DNA of 64,000 bases from assembly GCF_002797895.1 (NCBI RefSeq), contig NZ_PGES01000001.1:3348001-3412000 (forward strand), written 5' to 3'. Below are positions 51,410 to 59,288 of the stretch, in pieces. The translations under genes and the position numbers were made by a program. Position 1 is the stretch's first letter, and the number at the start of each line of letters is the position of its first letter. Source of the DNA: Janthinobacterium sp. 67 (GTDB lineage Bacteria > Pseudomonadota > Gammaproteobacteria > Burkholderiales > Burkholderiaceae_D). Below the pieces are notes generated by a model. The model ran no database searches. It was given only the letters and a program-made list of their open reading frames with translations, and had not been told where the DNA came from.

Positions 51410-52762
51410 TCAACCGCCCGCCACCACCATGCTTTCGATGAGGATGGAACCCGTCTCTTTGGTGCCGCGGCGCAAGGCGTCGGCGCCCACGGCCACGATG
51501 TTGCGCAGCATGTCCTTCATGTTGCCGGCGATGGTGATTTCTTCCACCGGGTATTGAATGACGCCGTTTTCCACCCAGAAACCGGATGCGCCGCGCGAAT
51601 AGTCGCCCGTCACGTAGTTCGTTCCTTGTCCCATCAGTTCCGTCACCAGCAAGCCCGTGCCCAGCTTTTTCAGCATGGCGACAAAATCATCGCTGGCGGC
51701 CGTCAGCTTCGAGGTCAGGTACAGATTGTGCGAGCCGCCCGCGTTGCCCGTCGTCTGCATGCCCAGCTTGCGGGCCGTGTAAGTCGACAGGAAATAGCCT
51801 TGCACCACGCCATCCTTGACGACGTCGCGGCTGACGGTTTTCACGCCCTCTTCATCGAACGGCGCCGAACCGACGCCGCCGATCACGTGCGGGTCTTCGA
51901 AGATCTGCACGTGCGAGGGCAGCACTTGCGTGCCCAGGGAATCGTTCAGGAACGTGGACTTGCGGTACAGGGCGCCGCCCGAGGTCGCTTGCACATAGGT
52001 ACCGAGCAAACCGGCCGCCAGCGGCGCCTCGAACAGCACGGGGCAAGTGCGCGTGCCCAGCTTGCGCGCGTTCAGGCGCGACAGGGCGCGCTCGGCGGCG
52101 TACCGGCCGATGGCTTCCGGGCTAGCCATTTTGGCGGCGTCGCGCACGGACGAATACCAGTCGTCGCGCTGCATCTTCGCGCCCTTGCCGGCGATGGGCG
52201 CCACGGACAGGGTGTGGCGCGAGAACGGGTAGCCGCCGATGAAGCCGCGCGAGTTGGCGGAAACGAAATGCGATTGCTGCACGTGCACGCTGGCGCCCTC
52301 GCTGTTGGTGATGCGCGAATCGACGGCGAACGCGGCCGCTTCGGCCCGCTGGGCCAGCGCGACGGCTTCCTCGGTGGAAATGAGCCAGGGATAGAACAGT
52401 TGCAAGTCGCGGGGGGACATTTCCAGCATGTCGGCGTCGGCCAGGCCCGCGCAATCGTCCTCGGCCGTGAAACGGGCGATGTTGTAGGCGGCGTCCACCG
52501 TGGCGCGCAGGGCGGACGGCGAAAAGTCGGAGGTGCTGGCATTGCCGCGCTTCTTGCCGACAAACACGGTCACGCCCATGCCCTTGTCCTTGTTTTGCTC
52601 GATCGTCTCGATCTTGCCTTTTCGTACAGAAACGGACAGGCCACCGCCTTCGCTGACTTCGACGGCAGCGTCGGTGCCGCCCGCTTCCCGCGCAAAAGAC
52701 AACACATCACGGGCCAGTTGCTGCAATTGCTCTTGACTATGGGTAAATACGGAGTCGTTCAT
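51410..52762 (-). CDS. pmbA: Metalloprotease PmbA/TldE
   Basis: 450 aa from ATG 52762 (longer frame unsupported). Family motifs GKIETIEQNKDKGMGVTVFV, GTQVLPSHVQIFEDP, FDEEGVKTVSRDVVKDGVVQ, STYTARKLGMQTTGNAGGSH and YSRGASGFWVENGVIQYPVEE. PmbA works with TldD as a zinc protease in maturation of microcin and modified peptides, and in antitoxin turnover. TldD itself carries the metal site and is not in this window. Divergent from darP, an arrangement common in proteobacteria. Confidence 0.95.
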   Translation of the reverse strand: MNDSVFTHSQEQLQQLARDVLSFAREAGGTDAAVEVSEGGGLSVSVRKGKIETIEQNKDKGMGVTVFVGKKRGNASTSDFSPSALRATVDAAYNIARFTAEDDCAGLADADMLEMSPRDLQLFYPWLISTEEAVALAQRAEAAAFAVDSRITNSEGASVHVQQSHFVSANSRGFIGGYPFSRHTLSVAPIAGKGAKMQRDDWYSSVRDAAKMASPEAIGRYAAERALSRLNARKLGTRTCPVLFEAPLAAGLLGTYVQATSGGALYRKSTFLNDSLGTQVLPSHVQIFEDPHVIGGVGSAPFDEEGVKTVSRDVVKDGVVQGYFLSTYTARKLGMQTTGNAGGSHNLYLTSKLTAASDDFVAMLKKLGTGLLVTELMGQGTNYVTGDYSRGASGFWVENGVIQYPVEEITIAGNMKDMLRNIVAVGADALRRGTKETGSILIESMVVAGG

Positions 52763-52854
52763 GCGCTGTTTTCTTCGGAAAGCCGCTAAAAAGGTTATCA
52801 TAGCAGTCGTTTACAGTTTACAGGTGCGGCCTACGCGGCCAATCCCGCCTTATC

Positions 52855-53451
52855 ATGCCAAATCCAAACCGGGGAGCTTGCGGCTTCCAATCGACCGAAT
52901 TCGAACAGGAATATGAACGTCCTTCGAAGTCGGAACTCAAGCGCCAGATGACCGTCCTGCAAAAGCTGGGCGAAGAACTCGTCAATGAGGCACGTGACCG
53001 CGTCAAGCGCGTCCCAATGCCGGAAGACGTGCGCGACGCCATTCTCGAATGCCAGCAAATCAAGGACCACGAAGGCCGCCGCCGCCAGCTGCAATACGTG
53101 GGCAAGAAAATGCGCACCCTGGATGAGGAAGAAGTTGCCGCCATCCAACGCACCATCGATAGCTGGAAAGGCTTGTCGAAAGCCGACACGGCCAATATGC
53201 ACGCGATGGAACGCCGCCGCGACAAGCTGTTGACGGATGACAAGGCGTTGACCGTCTTGCTGTCGGAAAACCCGGAGCTGGACGTACAGCACCTGCGCAC
53301 CCTGATCCGCAACGCCCGCAAGGAACAGGCCGAGAACAAGCCGCCCAAAGCCTACCGCGAAATCTTCCAGATCTTGAAAGAGATCGCCAAGAAGAACAAC
53401 AGCGGCAAGAAAGATGCCGACGAAGATGGCGTTGAAGGCGAAGAAGAATAA
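52855..53451 (+). CDS. darP: Ribosome-associated protein DarP (YjgA, DUF615)
   Basis: 198 aa, helical and highly charged. PSKSELKRQMTVLQKLGEEL and RREQLQYVGKxMR-like QLQYVGKKMRTLDEEEV match the DUF615 family. DarP promotes late assembly of the 50S subunit. The C-terminus is a Lys/Glu-rich tail. Start by ATG 52855 has only a weak ribosome-binding site. Confidence 0.93.
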   Translation: MPNPNRGACGFQSTEFEQEYERPSKSELKRQMTVLQKLGEELVNEARDRVKRVPMPEDVRDAILECQQIKDHEGRRRQLQYVGKKMRTLDEEEVAAIQRTIDSWKGLSKADTANMHAMERRRDKLLTDDKALTVLLSENPELDVQHLRTLIRNARKEQAENKPPKAYREIFQILKEIAKKNNSGKKDADEDGVEGEEE

Positions 53452-53513
53452 ACCCCAGGCAAGGACTGGGGTCGTACCCTCAGGGTACGACCCCGGCTTT
53501 TGCACTTGGGTTG
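53452..53513 (+). repeat. Palindromic repeat, family 2, copy B
   Basis: About 62 bp starting at the first base after the darP stop codon. The core hairpin GGGGTCGTACCCT / AGGGTACGACCCC (53468-53494, one-base loop) differs from copy A by paired changes that keep the stem. The flanks ACCCCAGG and CTTGGGTTG match those of copy A reversed. Confidence 0.85.
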
Positions 53514-53517
53514 GCAA

Positions 53518-53542
53518 AAACCGGGATCAGCCCGGTTTTTTT
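53518..53542 (+). terminator. Rho-independent terminator after darP
   Basis: Stem AAACCGGG / CCCGGTTT with a 5-nt loop, followed by TTTT. It follows directly on the family 2 repeat and precedes mogA. Confidence 0.88.
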
Positions 53543-53562
53543 ACGACATAGACAGGTGCCCC

Positions 53563-54192
53563 ATGACCACGATAGAAGACGAATTGATTATCGGCCTCGT
53601 GTCGATCTCGGACCGCGCCAGCGGCGGCGTGTATGAAGACCTGGGCATCCCTGCCCTGGAAAGCTGGCTGTCCGCCGCCATCCGCACGCCATTCCGCCTG
53701 GAAAAGCGTCTGATCCCGGACGAGCGCTCGCAGATTGAAAACACCCTGATCGACATGGTCGACCTGAACCACTGCCACCTGATCCTGACGACGGGCGGCA
53801 CGGGGCCGGCGCGGCGCGACGTGACGCCGGACGCCACCTTGTCCGTGGGGACCAAGGAAATGCCCGGCTTCGGCGAACAGATGCGCCAGATCAGCCTGCA
53901 ATTCGTGCCGACGGCGATCCTGTCGCGCCAGGTGGCCGTGATCCGCGAAACGCCCGAGCGCGCCGCCCTGATCATGAACTTGCCGGGCCAGCCGAAAGCC
54001 ATCAAGGAAACCCTGGAAGGGCTGAAAGATGCCGCTGGCGTGCAACTGGTGAACGGCATCTTTGCCGCCGTGCCATATTGCATCGACCTCATCGGTGGTC
54101 CTTACATGGAAACCGACCCGGCCATCTGCAAGGCCTTCCGTCCCAAATCGGCGCTGCGTCCGGCGCAACCATTACCAGAGGAAAACACATGA
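53563..54192 (+). CDS. mogA: Molybdopterin adenylyltransferase
   Basis: 209 aa from ATG 53563 (AGGTG six bases upstream). MoaB/Mog fold: LIIGLVSISDRASGGVYEDL, ILTTGGTGPARRDVTPDAT (pterin-binding), MNLPGQPKAIKETLEGL. It activates molybdopterin with ATP to AMP-molybdopterin before molybdate insertion. The stop overlaps the next start (ATGA). Confidence 0.94.
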   Translation: MTTIEDELIIGLVSISDRASGGVYEDLGIPALESWLSAAIRTPFRLEKRLIPDERSQIENTLIDMVDLNHCHLILTTGGTGPARRDVTPDATLSVGTKEMPGFGEQMRQISLQFVPTAILSRQVAVIRETPERAALIMNLPGQPKAIKETLEGLKDAAGVQLVNGIFAAVPYCIDLIGGPYMETDPAICKAFRPKSALRPAQPLPEENT

Positions 54193-54857
54193 GCACCTTG
54201 CTGGAAACCATAGAACTCGACAGCGCACCGAATCCTACCGTCTCCATCATCTGGATGCACGGGCTGGGCGCCGACGGCAACGACTTCGTGCCGTTGGTCA
54301 AAGAACTCGACTTGCGCGGCTGCCCCGCCATCCGCTTCATTTTCCCCAGCGCCGGCACCATGCCCGTCACCATCAACAACGGCTATGTGATGCGCGCCTG
54401 GTACGACATCCTCGTAAACGACCTCGTGCGCCGTGAAGACGAGGGCGGCCTGCGCGCCTCGCAAGCCCAGATCGAAGCGCTGATCGCGCGCGAAAAGGCG
54501 CGCGGCATTCCCGCCAGCCGCATCATCCTGGCCGGCTTCTCGCAAGGCTGCGCCATGACCTTGCAAACGGGCTTACGCCACGCGGAGCCGCTGGCCGGCC
54601 TGATGTGCCTGTCCGGCTACCTGCCACTGGCCGACAAGACGGCGCTTGAGCGCACCCCGGCGAGCCTGCACACGCCGATCTTCATGGCGCATGGCACGGC
54701 CGACCCCGTGGTGCCGGTCGCCCGCGCACAACAGTCGCGCGACTTGCTCACCGGCATGGGTTACAAGGTGGAATGGCATGAATACATGATGCAGCACTCG
54801 CTGTGCCAGGAAGAGATCGACGCCATCGGCGCGTGGCTGAAAAAAGTGCTCGCCTAA
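54189..54857 (+). CDS. Alpha/beta-hydrolase carboxylesterase (phospholipase/carboxylesterase family)
   Basis: 222 aa from ATG 54189 with GAGGA six bases upstream. Catalytic triad Ser118 (AGFSQGC), Asp172 (GTADPVVP) and His203 (MMQHSLC); oxyanion region WMHGLGADGND. Family members (EstB/YpfH, acyl-protein-thioesterase-like) hydrolyse short-chain esters in the cytoplasm. The overlap with mogA suggests co-transcription, but no functional link is evident. Confidence 0.94.
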   Translation: MSTLLETIELDSAPNPTVSIIWMHGLGADGNDFVPLVKELDLRGCPAIRFIFPSAGTMPVTINNGYVMRAWYDILVNDLVRREDEGGLRASQAQIEALIAREKARGIPASRIILAGFSQGCAMTLQTGLRHAEPLAGLMCLSGYLPLADKTALERTPASLHTPIFMAHGTADPVVPVARAQQSRDLLTGMGYKVEWHEYMMQHSLCQEEIDAIGAWLKKVLA

Positions 54858-54862
54858 AATGA

Positions 54863-54890
54863 AACAGGCGCGGTGGGCGCCGCGCCTGTT
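54863..54890 (+). terminator. Rho-independent terminator after the esterase gene
   Basis: Stem AACAGGCGCGG / CCGCGCCTGTT (54863-54873 and 54880-54890), then GTTG. The preceding A residues give the opposite strand a weak T-run, so it may also serve the convergent S1C protease gene ending at 54920. Confidence 0.78.
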
Positions 54891-54919
54891 GTTGTACGTG
54901 TACGTAACGCCGGGAACGA

Positions 54920-56473
54920 TCAGTTCGCCGGCGTTTTTTCATTCCAGATTTTCAACATATCGGGCGACGCTTCCGAGCGGATGCCGTTGTCCGTCAGTAT
55001 CGATTCCGTCGCTGCCAGCATGTCCTTGCGGGGCACGACGACCATTTCCGCATCGCGCTGCTGGAAGCGGAACGTCAGCAAGTCATCCTTCTGGTCGCGC
55101 AACAAGGCCACCAGGTGCGCCAGGCTGCGCACGCGCACGCCGTTGACGGAATCGACGACCGAGAAGAAGCGGGTGCTGTAGCCATTCATCAGCTTGTGCG
55201 GGAAGAACGGCGCGGCGATCACCACCAGCTCGTCGCGCTCGCTATCGGGCGCATCGCCGCGCCGCGTGGCCAGCGGATTGCCGGCAAACGCCATGCCGCC
55301 CAGGATCGCCGGGTTGCCATTCGGCGCCGCCATGAATTCCGTCGTGGCGCGCGAAAACACCATCGGGCCGAAGATGAAATAGGACGGGTAATTGCCCTGC
55401 AGGCTGGCGATCAGCATCGGATGCGCCGCCGAGACGGGCACCTTGACTTTCAGAGGCGCGCCCTGGCGCACCACCGTCAGCGGCAATTCGCCGTCTTTCG
55501 CCAGCTGCTGCACCCGGTACTGGAAGCGCACGCGGCTGTTGGCATTCAGCTTGACCATGCCCTGGTTGTCGATCGGGAAATCGCCGATATGCGTGATGAC
55601 ATCCCACTCCTTGAGCGGATAGGCCGCATCCTTACTGGCCGGCGACATCACGACGGCGCCCTCGACGCCTTTCGCCAGCTTCAGATAGGTGCGCAACGCG
55701 GGGTTTTCCAGCGTTTGCGTCACGTCGCGCATGGCCGGCTTGCCCTTGGGGGCGCCACTTTCCTGGTCGCGCAGGAACAGCTCGATTTCCTCGTTGGGGA
55801 TGATGTAGCCGATGTTTTGCGCATTGAGCATGCCGGCAAAGGCCAGGCCGATCATCTTGTCGCCGGCAATCACGGGACCGCCGCTATTGCCCGGGTTGAT
55901 GGCCGCATCGATCTGGATGCGCAAGCCGGACACGGGGAAGTTGTAGCGCACGAATTCGATGCGCGAAACGATGCCCTTGGTGATCGACAGCGAGGTGCCG
56001 CCCGTCGGATAGCCATACGCCAGCACGGCGTCGCGCACGTCCGGCAAGACGTTCGCGCGTGGCACCGCCTTGTGGCTGGCGAAAAAACTGTCGTCGTCGA
56101 TTTTCAGCAAGGCCAGGTCCATGCCGCGCGAGATGGCCAGCACGGTGGCCGGTATCTTGTCGCCAGCGCCATTGGCCTGGATCTGCACCTGGCTGGCATA
56201 GCCGACCACGTGCGCATTGGTGAGGATGCGGCGGCCTTCGATGACGACGCCGGAACCCGTCACCTCCTGCGGCGCGGCCTTGCTCCACGGCTTGTATGGA
56301 TCCGGCCCGCGCAGGGTGGAAAATACCTTGACGACGGAGTTTTCCAGGGCGGAAGCGCTGGCGCTGGCGGCCGTCTCGGCGGCCAGCGCGCGCACCGTCA
56401 TCAAGGGGCAAAAAGAAAGGGCCAGCGCCAGGAAGGCGCGGCCCATCAGGGTGGAGCACGGACGAGTTTTCAT
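54920..56473 (-). CDS. S1C-family (Deg/HtrA-like) serine protease with PDZ regions
   Basis: 517 aa from ATG 56473; the frame starts with TTG at 56488. Signal peptide (MGRAFLALALSFCPLMTVRA). Trypsin-like triad in RILTNAHVVG (His), GMDLALLKID (Asp) and INPGNSGGPV (Ser). Two PDZ-like regions follow (LKEWDVITHIGDFPIDNQG and VDSVNGVRVRSLAHLVALLR). The architecture, with a long region between the PDZ-like parts, resembles the Deg9-type proteins of plants and some bacteria more than DegP. Expected in the periplasm in protein quality control. Confidence 0.9.
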   Translation of the reverse strand: MKTRPCSTLMGRAFLALALSFCPLMTVRALAAETAASASASALENSVVKVFSTLRGPDPYKPWSKAAPQEVTGSGVVIEGRRILTNAHVVGYASQVQIQANGAGDKIPATVLAISRGMDLALLKIDDDSFFASHKAVPRANVLPDVRDAVLAYGYPTGGTSLSITKGIVSRIEFVRYNFPVSGLRIQIDAAINPGNSGGPVIAGDKMIGLAFAGMLNAQNIGYIIPNEEIELFLRDQESGAPKGKPAMRDVTQTLENPALRTYLKLAKGVEGAVVMSPASKDAAYPLKEWDVITHIGDFPIDNQGMVKLNANSRVRFQYRVQQLAKDGELPLTVVRQGAPLKVKVPVSAAHPMLIASLQGNYPSYFIFGPMVFSRATTEFMAAPNGNPAILGGMAFAGNPLATRRGDAPDSERDELVVIAAPFFPHKLMNGYSTRFFSVVDSVNGVRVRSLAHLVALLRDQKDDLLTFRFQQRDAEMVVVPRKDMLAATESILTDNGIRSEASPDMLKIWNEKTPAN

Positions 56474-56577
56474 TGAGCTTGTTGGCAATGGAAGGGAAGT
56501 AAAATTATATATTGAATAATTGCAACTTCATTACACTTTGTCCATCTTTGCCGAAGAAGTCCTCTAAACTCCTCTCA

Positions 56578-57144
56578 TCAGGCGGGCATGGGCGGCACGC
56601 CCAATGCGGGCACGGCCGTCTGCGCCCCATTCATCACCATGGCCAGGAAGGTGTAGTAGCCATTGATGCCCATCAAGTCGACCACGCCGTGCTCGCCGAA
56701 CAGGGTCAATGCCCGCGCATACGTGGCATCGCTGACCCGCTTGTTCTGCTGCAACTCGATGCAAAAGTCGTGCACGGCTTGCTCGTCGTCTTTCAGGGCA
56801 GGCGGCACGCGCCGTTCCGCAATGGCGTCCACGGCCGCTTGCGCGATGCCGTTCTGCACGGCCAGCGGCGCATGGATGGCCCACTCGACTTGCTGATCCC
56901 ACTGGCGCGCCGTCACGAGGATCGCCAGTTCCGACAGGCGCGTGCCGATGGCGCTGCGGTAGCGCAAATACTCTCCCATGCGCTGCGCCGTTTCCATCAG
57001 CTCGGGGCTGCGGATCAGCGGCACGAAGGGGCCGTACAGCGCCCCGCGCGGGCCGTCGATGATGGCTTGCGCGGCCGCGCGCTGCTGCGAGTCCAGCTGG
57101 TCCAGCGGCAACGCGGGCAAACGGTCGATATCGCTACCGGCCAT
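56578..57144 (-). CDS. Carboxymuconolactone decarboxylase-family protein
   Basis: 188 aa. CMD/AhpD-like helical fold: LSELAILVTARQWDQQVEWA followed by HAPLAVQNGIAQAAVDAIAE. The usual CxxC of AhpD peroxidases is absent, so a decarboxylase-like or unknown activity is more likely. The start ATG overlaps the FAH-family stop (TGATG). Last gene of a four-gene operon. Confidence 0.83.
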   Translation of the reverse strand: MAGSDIDRLPALPLDQLDSQQRAAAQAIIDGPRGALYGPFVPLIRSPELMETAQRMGEYLRYRSAIGTRLSELAILVTARQWDQQVEWAIHAPLAVQNGIAQAAVDAIAERRVPPALKDDEQAVHDFCIELQQNKRVSDATYARALTLFGEHGVVDLMGINGYYTFLAMVMNGAQTAVPALGVPPMPA

Positions 57145-57992
57145 CAGGCGGTCCAGGCGACCACGTCCTGCTGCTGTTCGCCCAGGCCGGCGATACCCAG
57201 ACGCATGCTGTCGCCTTTTTTCAGGAAACGCTGCGGCTTGCGGCCCTGGCCCACGCCCGGTGGCGTGCCCGTGGCGATGACGTCGCCCGGTTCCAGGGTC
57301 ATGAATTGCGACAAATAGCTGACGATCTGCGCCACCGTGAAGATCATGGTTTGCGTATTGCCGGTCTGCATGCGCTTGCCGTTCACTTCCAGGTACAGGT
57401 CCAGGTTTTGCTCGTCGATGACTTCATCGCGCGTCACCAGCCACGGGCCGACAGGGCCGAAGGTGTCGCAACCCTTGCCCTTGTCCCACTGGCCGCCCCG
57501 TTCCAGCTGGAACGAACGCTCGGAAATGTCGTTGACGACGCAATAGCCGGCCACGTATTTCAAGGCGTCTTCTTCGCTCACGTATTGCGCGCGCGTGCCG
57601 ATGACCACGCCCAGTTCCACTTCCCAATCCGTCTTCTTGGAACCTTTTGGCAATACGACATTGTCGTCCGGGCCATTCAGGCAAGTAATGGCCTTCATGA
57701 AGACGATGGGTTCGGCGGGGATAGCCATGCCGGACTCGGCCGCGTGATCCGCGTAGTTCAGGCCGATGCCGATGAACTTGCCGACTTTCGCCAGCGGCAC
57801 GCCGAAGCGTGGATTGCCGCGCACGAGAGGCAAGGTCTTTTCGTCGAGCTTGGCCAGCTTGCGCACGGCCTTGTCGGACAGTTGTGTGCCGTCAATATCG
57901 GCAATCACGCCGGACAGGTCGCGCAGTTTGCCTTCTTCATCGATCAGGCCCGGTTTTTCCTTGCCTGGACGTCCATAACGAACGAGTTTCAT
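57144..57992 (-). CDS. Fumarylacetoacetate hydrolase-family protein
   Basis: 282 aa. N-terminal lid domain, then FIGIGLNYADHAAESGM and the metal site: Glu pair in DWEVELGVVIG and the Asp in YCVVNDISERSFQ, with TGTPPGVGQG near the end. Family members hydrolyse or decarboxylate 2,4-diketo acids (FAHD1, ureidoglycolate lyase-like). Its first 56 bp overlap the end of the upstream MFS gene in another frame. Confidence 0.9.
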   Translation of the reverse strand: MKLVRYGRPGKEKPGLIDEEGKLRDLSGVIADIDGTQLSDKAVRKLAKLDEKTLPLVRGNPRFGVPLAKVGKFIGIGLNYADHAAESGMAIPAEPIVFMKAITCLNGPDDNVVLPKGSKKTDWEVELGVVIGTRAQYVSEEDALKYVAGYCVVNDISERSFQLERGGQWDKGKGCDTFGPVGPWLVTRDEVIDEQNLDLYLEVNGKRMQTGNTQTMIFTVAQIVSYLSQFMTLEPGDVIATGTPPGVGQGRKPQRFLKKGDSMRLGIAGLGEQQQDVVAWTA

Positions 57993-59286
57993 AGTCTTCC
58001 TTGGAGTTGATCATTGCCGCTGTGCAGGCTGCCATTTTACCGGATGGCCCGGCACGCCTGTAGCGGTGGATGAAAAACATCGCAAGTCCCGGCAGTTGCA
58101 AGGCCGCCAGTACGCCAAACGCCGCCTGGTAGGCCTGCGGCGGATACTGCTGCTGGCTGTTCACGGGCCAGCAGCCGAGGATCAGGCCAAAGCCCGCCTG
58201 CACCAGGAAGGCGCCCGTGAAAATGAGCAAATTGAGGCAGGTGGCCGCCCTGCCCGTCAGGCTGGCCGGCATGCTTTGCGCGACGATTGCATACTCGAGC
58301 CCCGTCACCGTGCCCAGCAAGGTAAACAGCACGGACAGCAAAGGCAGGCTGGGCACCACATTGCAGGCCATCGCCACTTGCACGGCAACAAACAGGACGA
58401 TGCCGGCGCCCGCCACTTGCATCGGCTCAATCGCGCGCCGGCCAGCCCATTCCGTCAGCATGCCCATGCCGATGGCGCCGAAGATGACGGCCGCCATGCC
58501 CAGGTACAGCAAGTACGCCACATTATCGTCGGACAAGCCGCCCACGTCGGCCAGCCAACGACCTATCCATAAACCCTGGACGCCGAAGAACACCGTGTGC
58601 GGCAGCAGGATCAGCGCGATGGCGCGACGAAAACCGGGGTCGCGGTACACGCTCCAGACGCTGACCTTGCTCGCCTTGTCCCTGCCGGCGGCAGGCGCGG
58701 ACATGGCCGGCGACAGCAGGCGGATCAGCAAGGCTATGGCCAGCGCCGCCAGCGCCAGGCCCAGGAAGACGCCGCGCCAATCCGTGTAGTGCAGGGCCAG
58801 CTTGACGGGCATGGTGGCCGTGGCCGCACCCAGGCCGCCCACGGCGATCAGATAGCCATGCACGGAAGGCAGGCGCGATGGGGCGATGGCGCACGAGATC
58901 GCTTTCACGGGCGCCATGAAACAGCCGCCCAGGCCAGCTCCCATCAAGGCGCGCGCCCACATCAGCCCGGCAAAGCTATGGCCCCGGCTGAACAGCCACA
59001 CGCCCAGGGCCGCCAGCGCCAGCAGCCACAGTTGCACCGTGCGGGGACCGTAGCGGTCGAGCGCCATGCCGACCGGCAATTGCACCAGCGCAAAGGCGAG
59101 AAAAAAGGCGCTGGTCAGCAGGCCCAGCTGGGTTGGCGTCAGGGCGATGGCGCCCAGCAACTCGGCCGTCAGCACGGCGTTGACGCCGCGCAGCAGGCAC
59201 GACAGATAATGGCCGAGCGCGAACGGCAGGAATACCAGGCAAAACACAGCCACGCCGGAGCGGGCAGACGCAACGGCCGCGTGCAT
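57937..59286 (-). CDS. MFS transporter
   Basis: 449 aa with about 12 membrane helices. The MFS loop motif is seen as GMALDRYGPRTVQ after helix 2, and MWARALMGAGLGGCFMAPVK in helix 4. The last 40 or so residues (SKEDYETRSLWTSRQGK region) are a hydrophilic tail that overlaps the next gene. It starts 2 bp after the stop of the radical SAM gene. Substrate unknown. Confidence 0.87.
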   Translation of the reverse strand: MHAAVASARSGVAVFCLVFLPFALGHYLSCLLRGVNAVLTAELLGAIALTPTQLGLLTSAFFLAFALVQLPVGMALDRYGPRTVQLWLLALAALGVWLFSRGHSFAGLMWARALMGAGLGGCFMAPVKAISCAIAPSRLPSVHGYLIAVGGLGAATATMPVKLALHYTDWRGVFLGLALAALAIALLIRLLSPAMSAPAAGRDKASKVSVWSVYRDPGFRRAIALILLPHTVFFGVQGLWIGRWLADVGGLSDDNVAYLLYLGMAAVIFGAIGMGMLTEWAGRRAIEPMQVAGAGIVLFVAVQVAMACNVVPSLPLLSVLFTLLGTVTGLEYAIVAQSMPASLTGRAATCLNLLIFTGAFLVQAGFGLILGCWPVNSQQQYPPQAYQAAFGVLAALQLPGLAMFFIHRYRRAGPSGKMAACTAAMINSKEDYETRSLWTSRQGKTGPDR

Positions 59287-59288
59287 GC

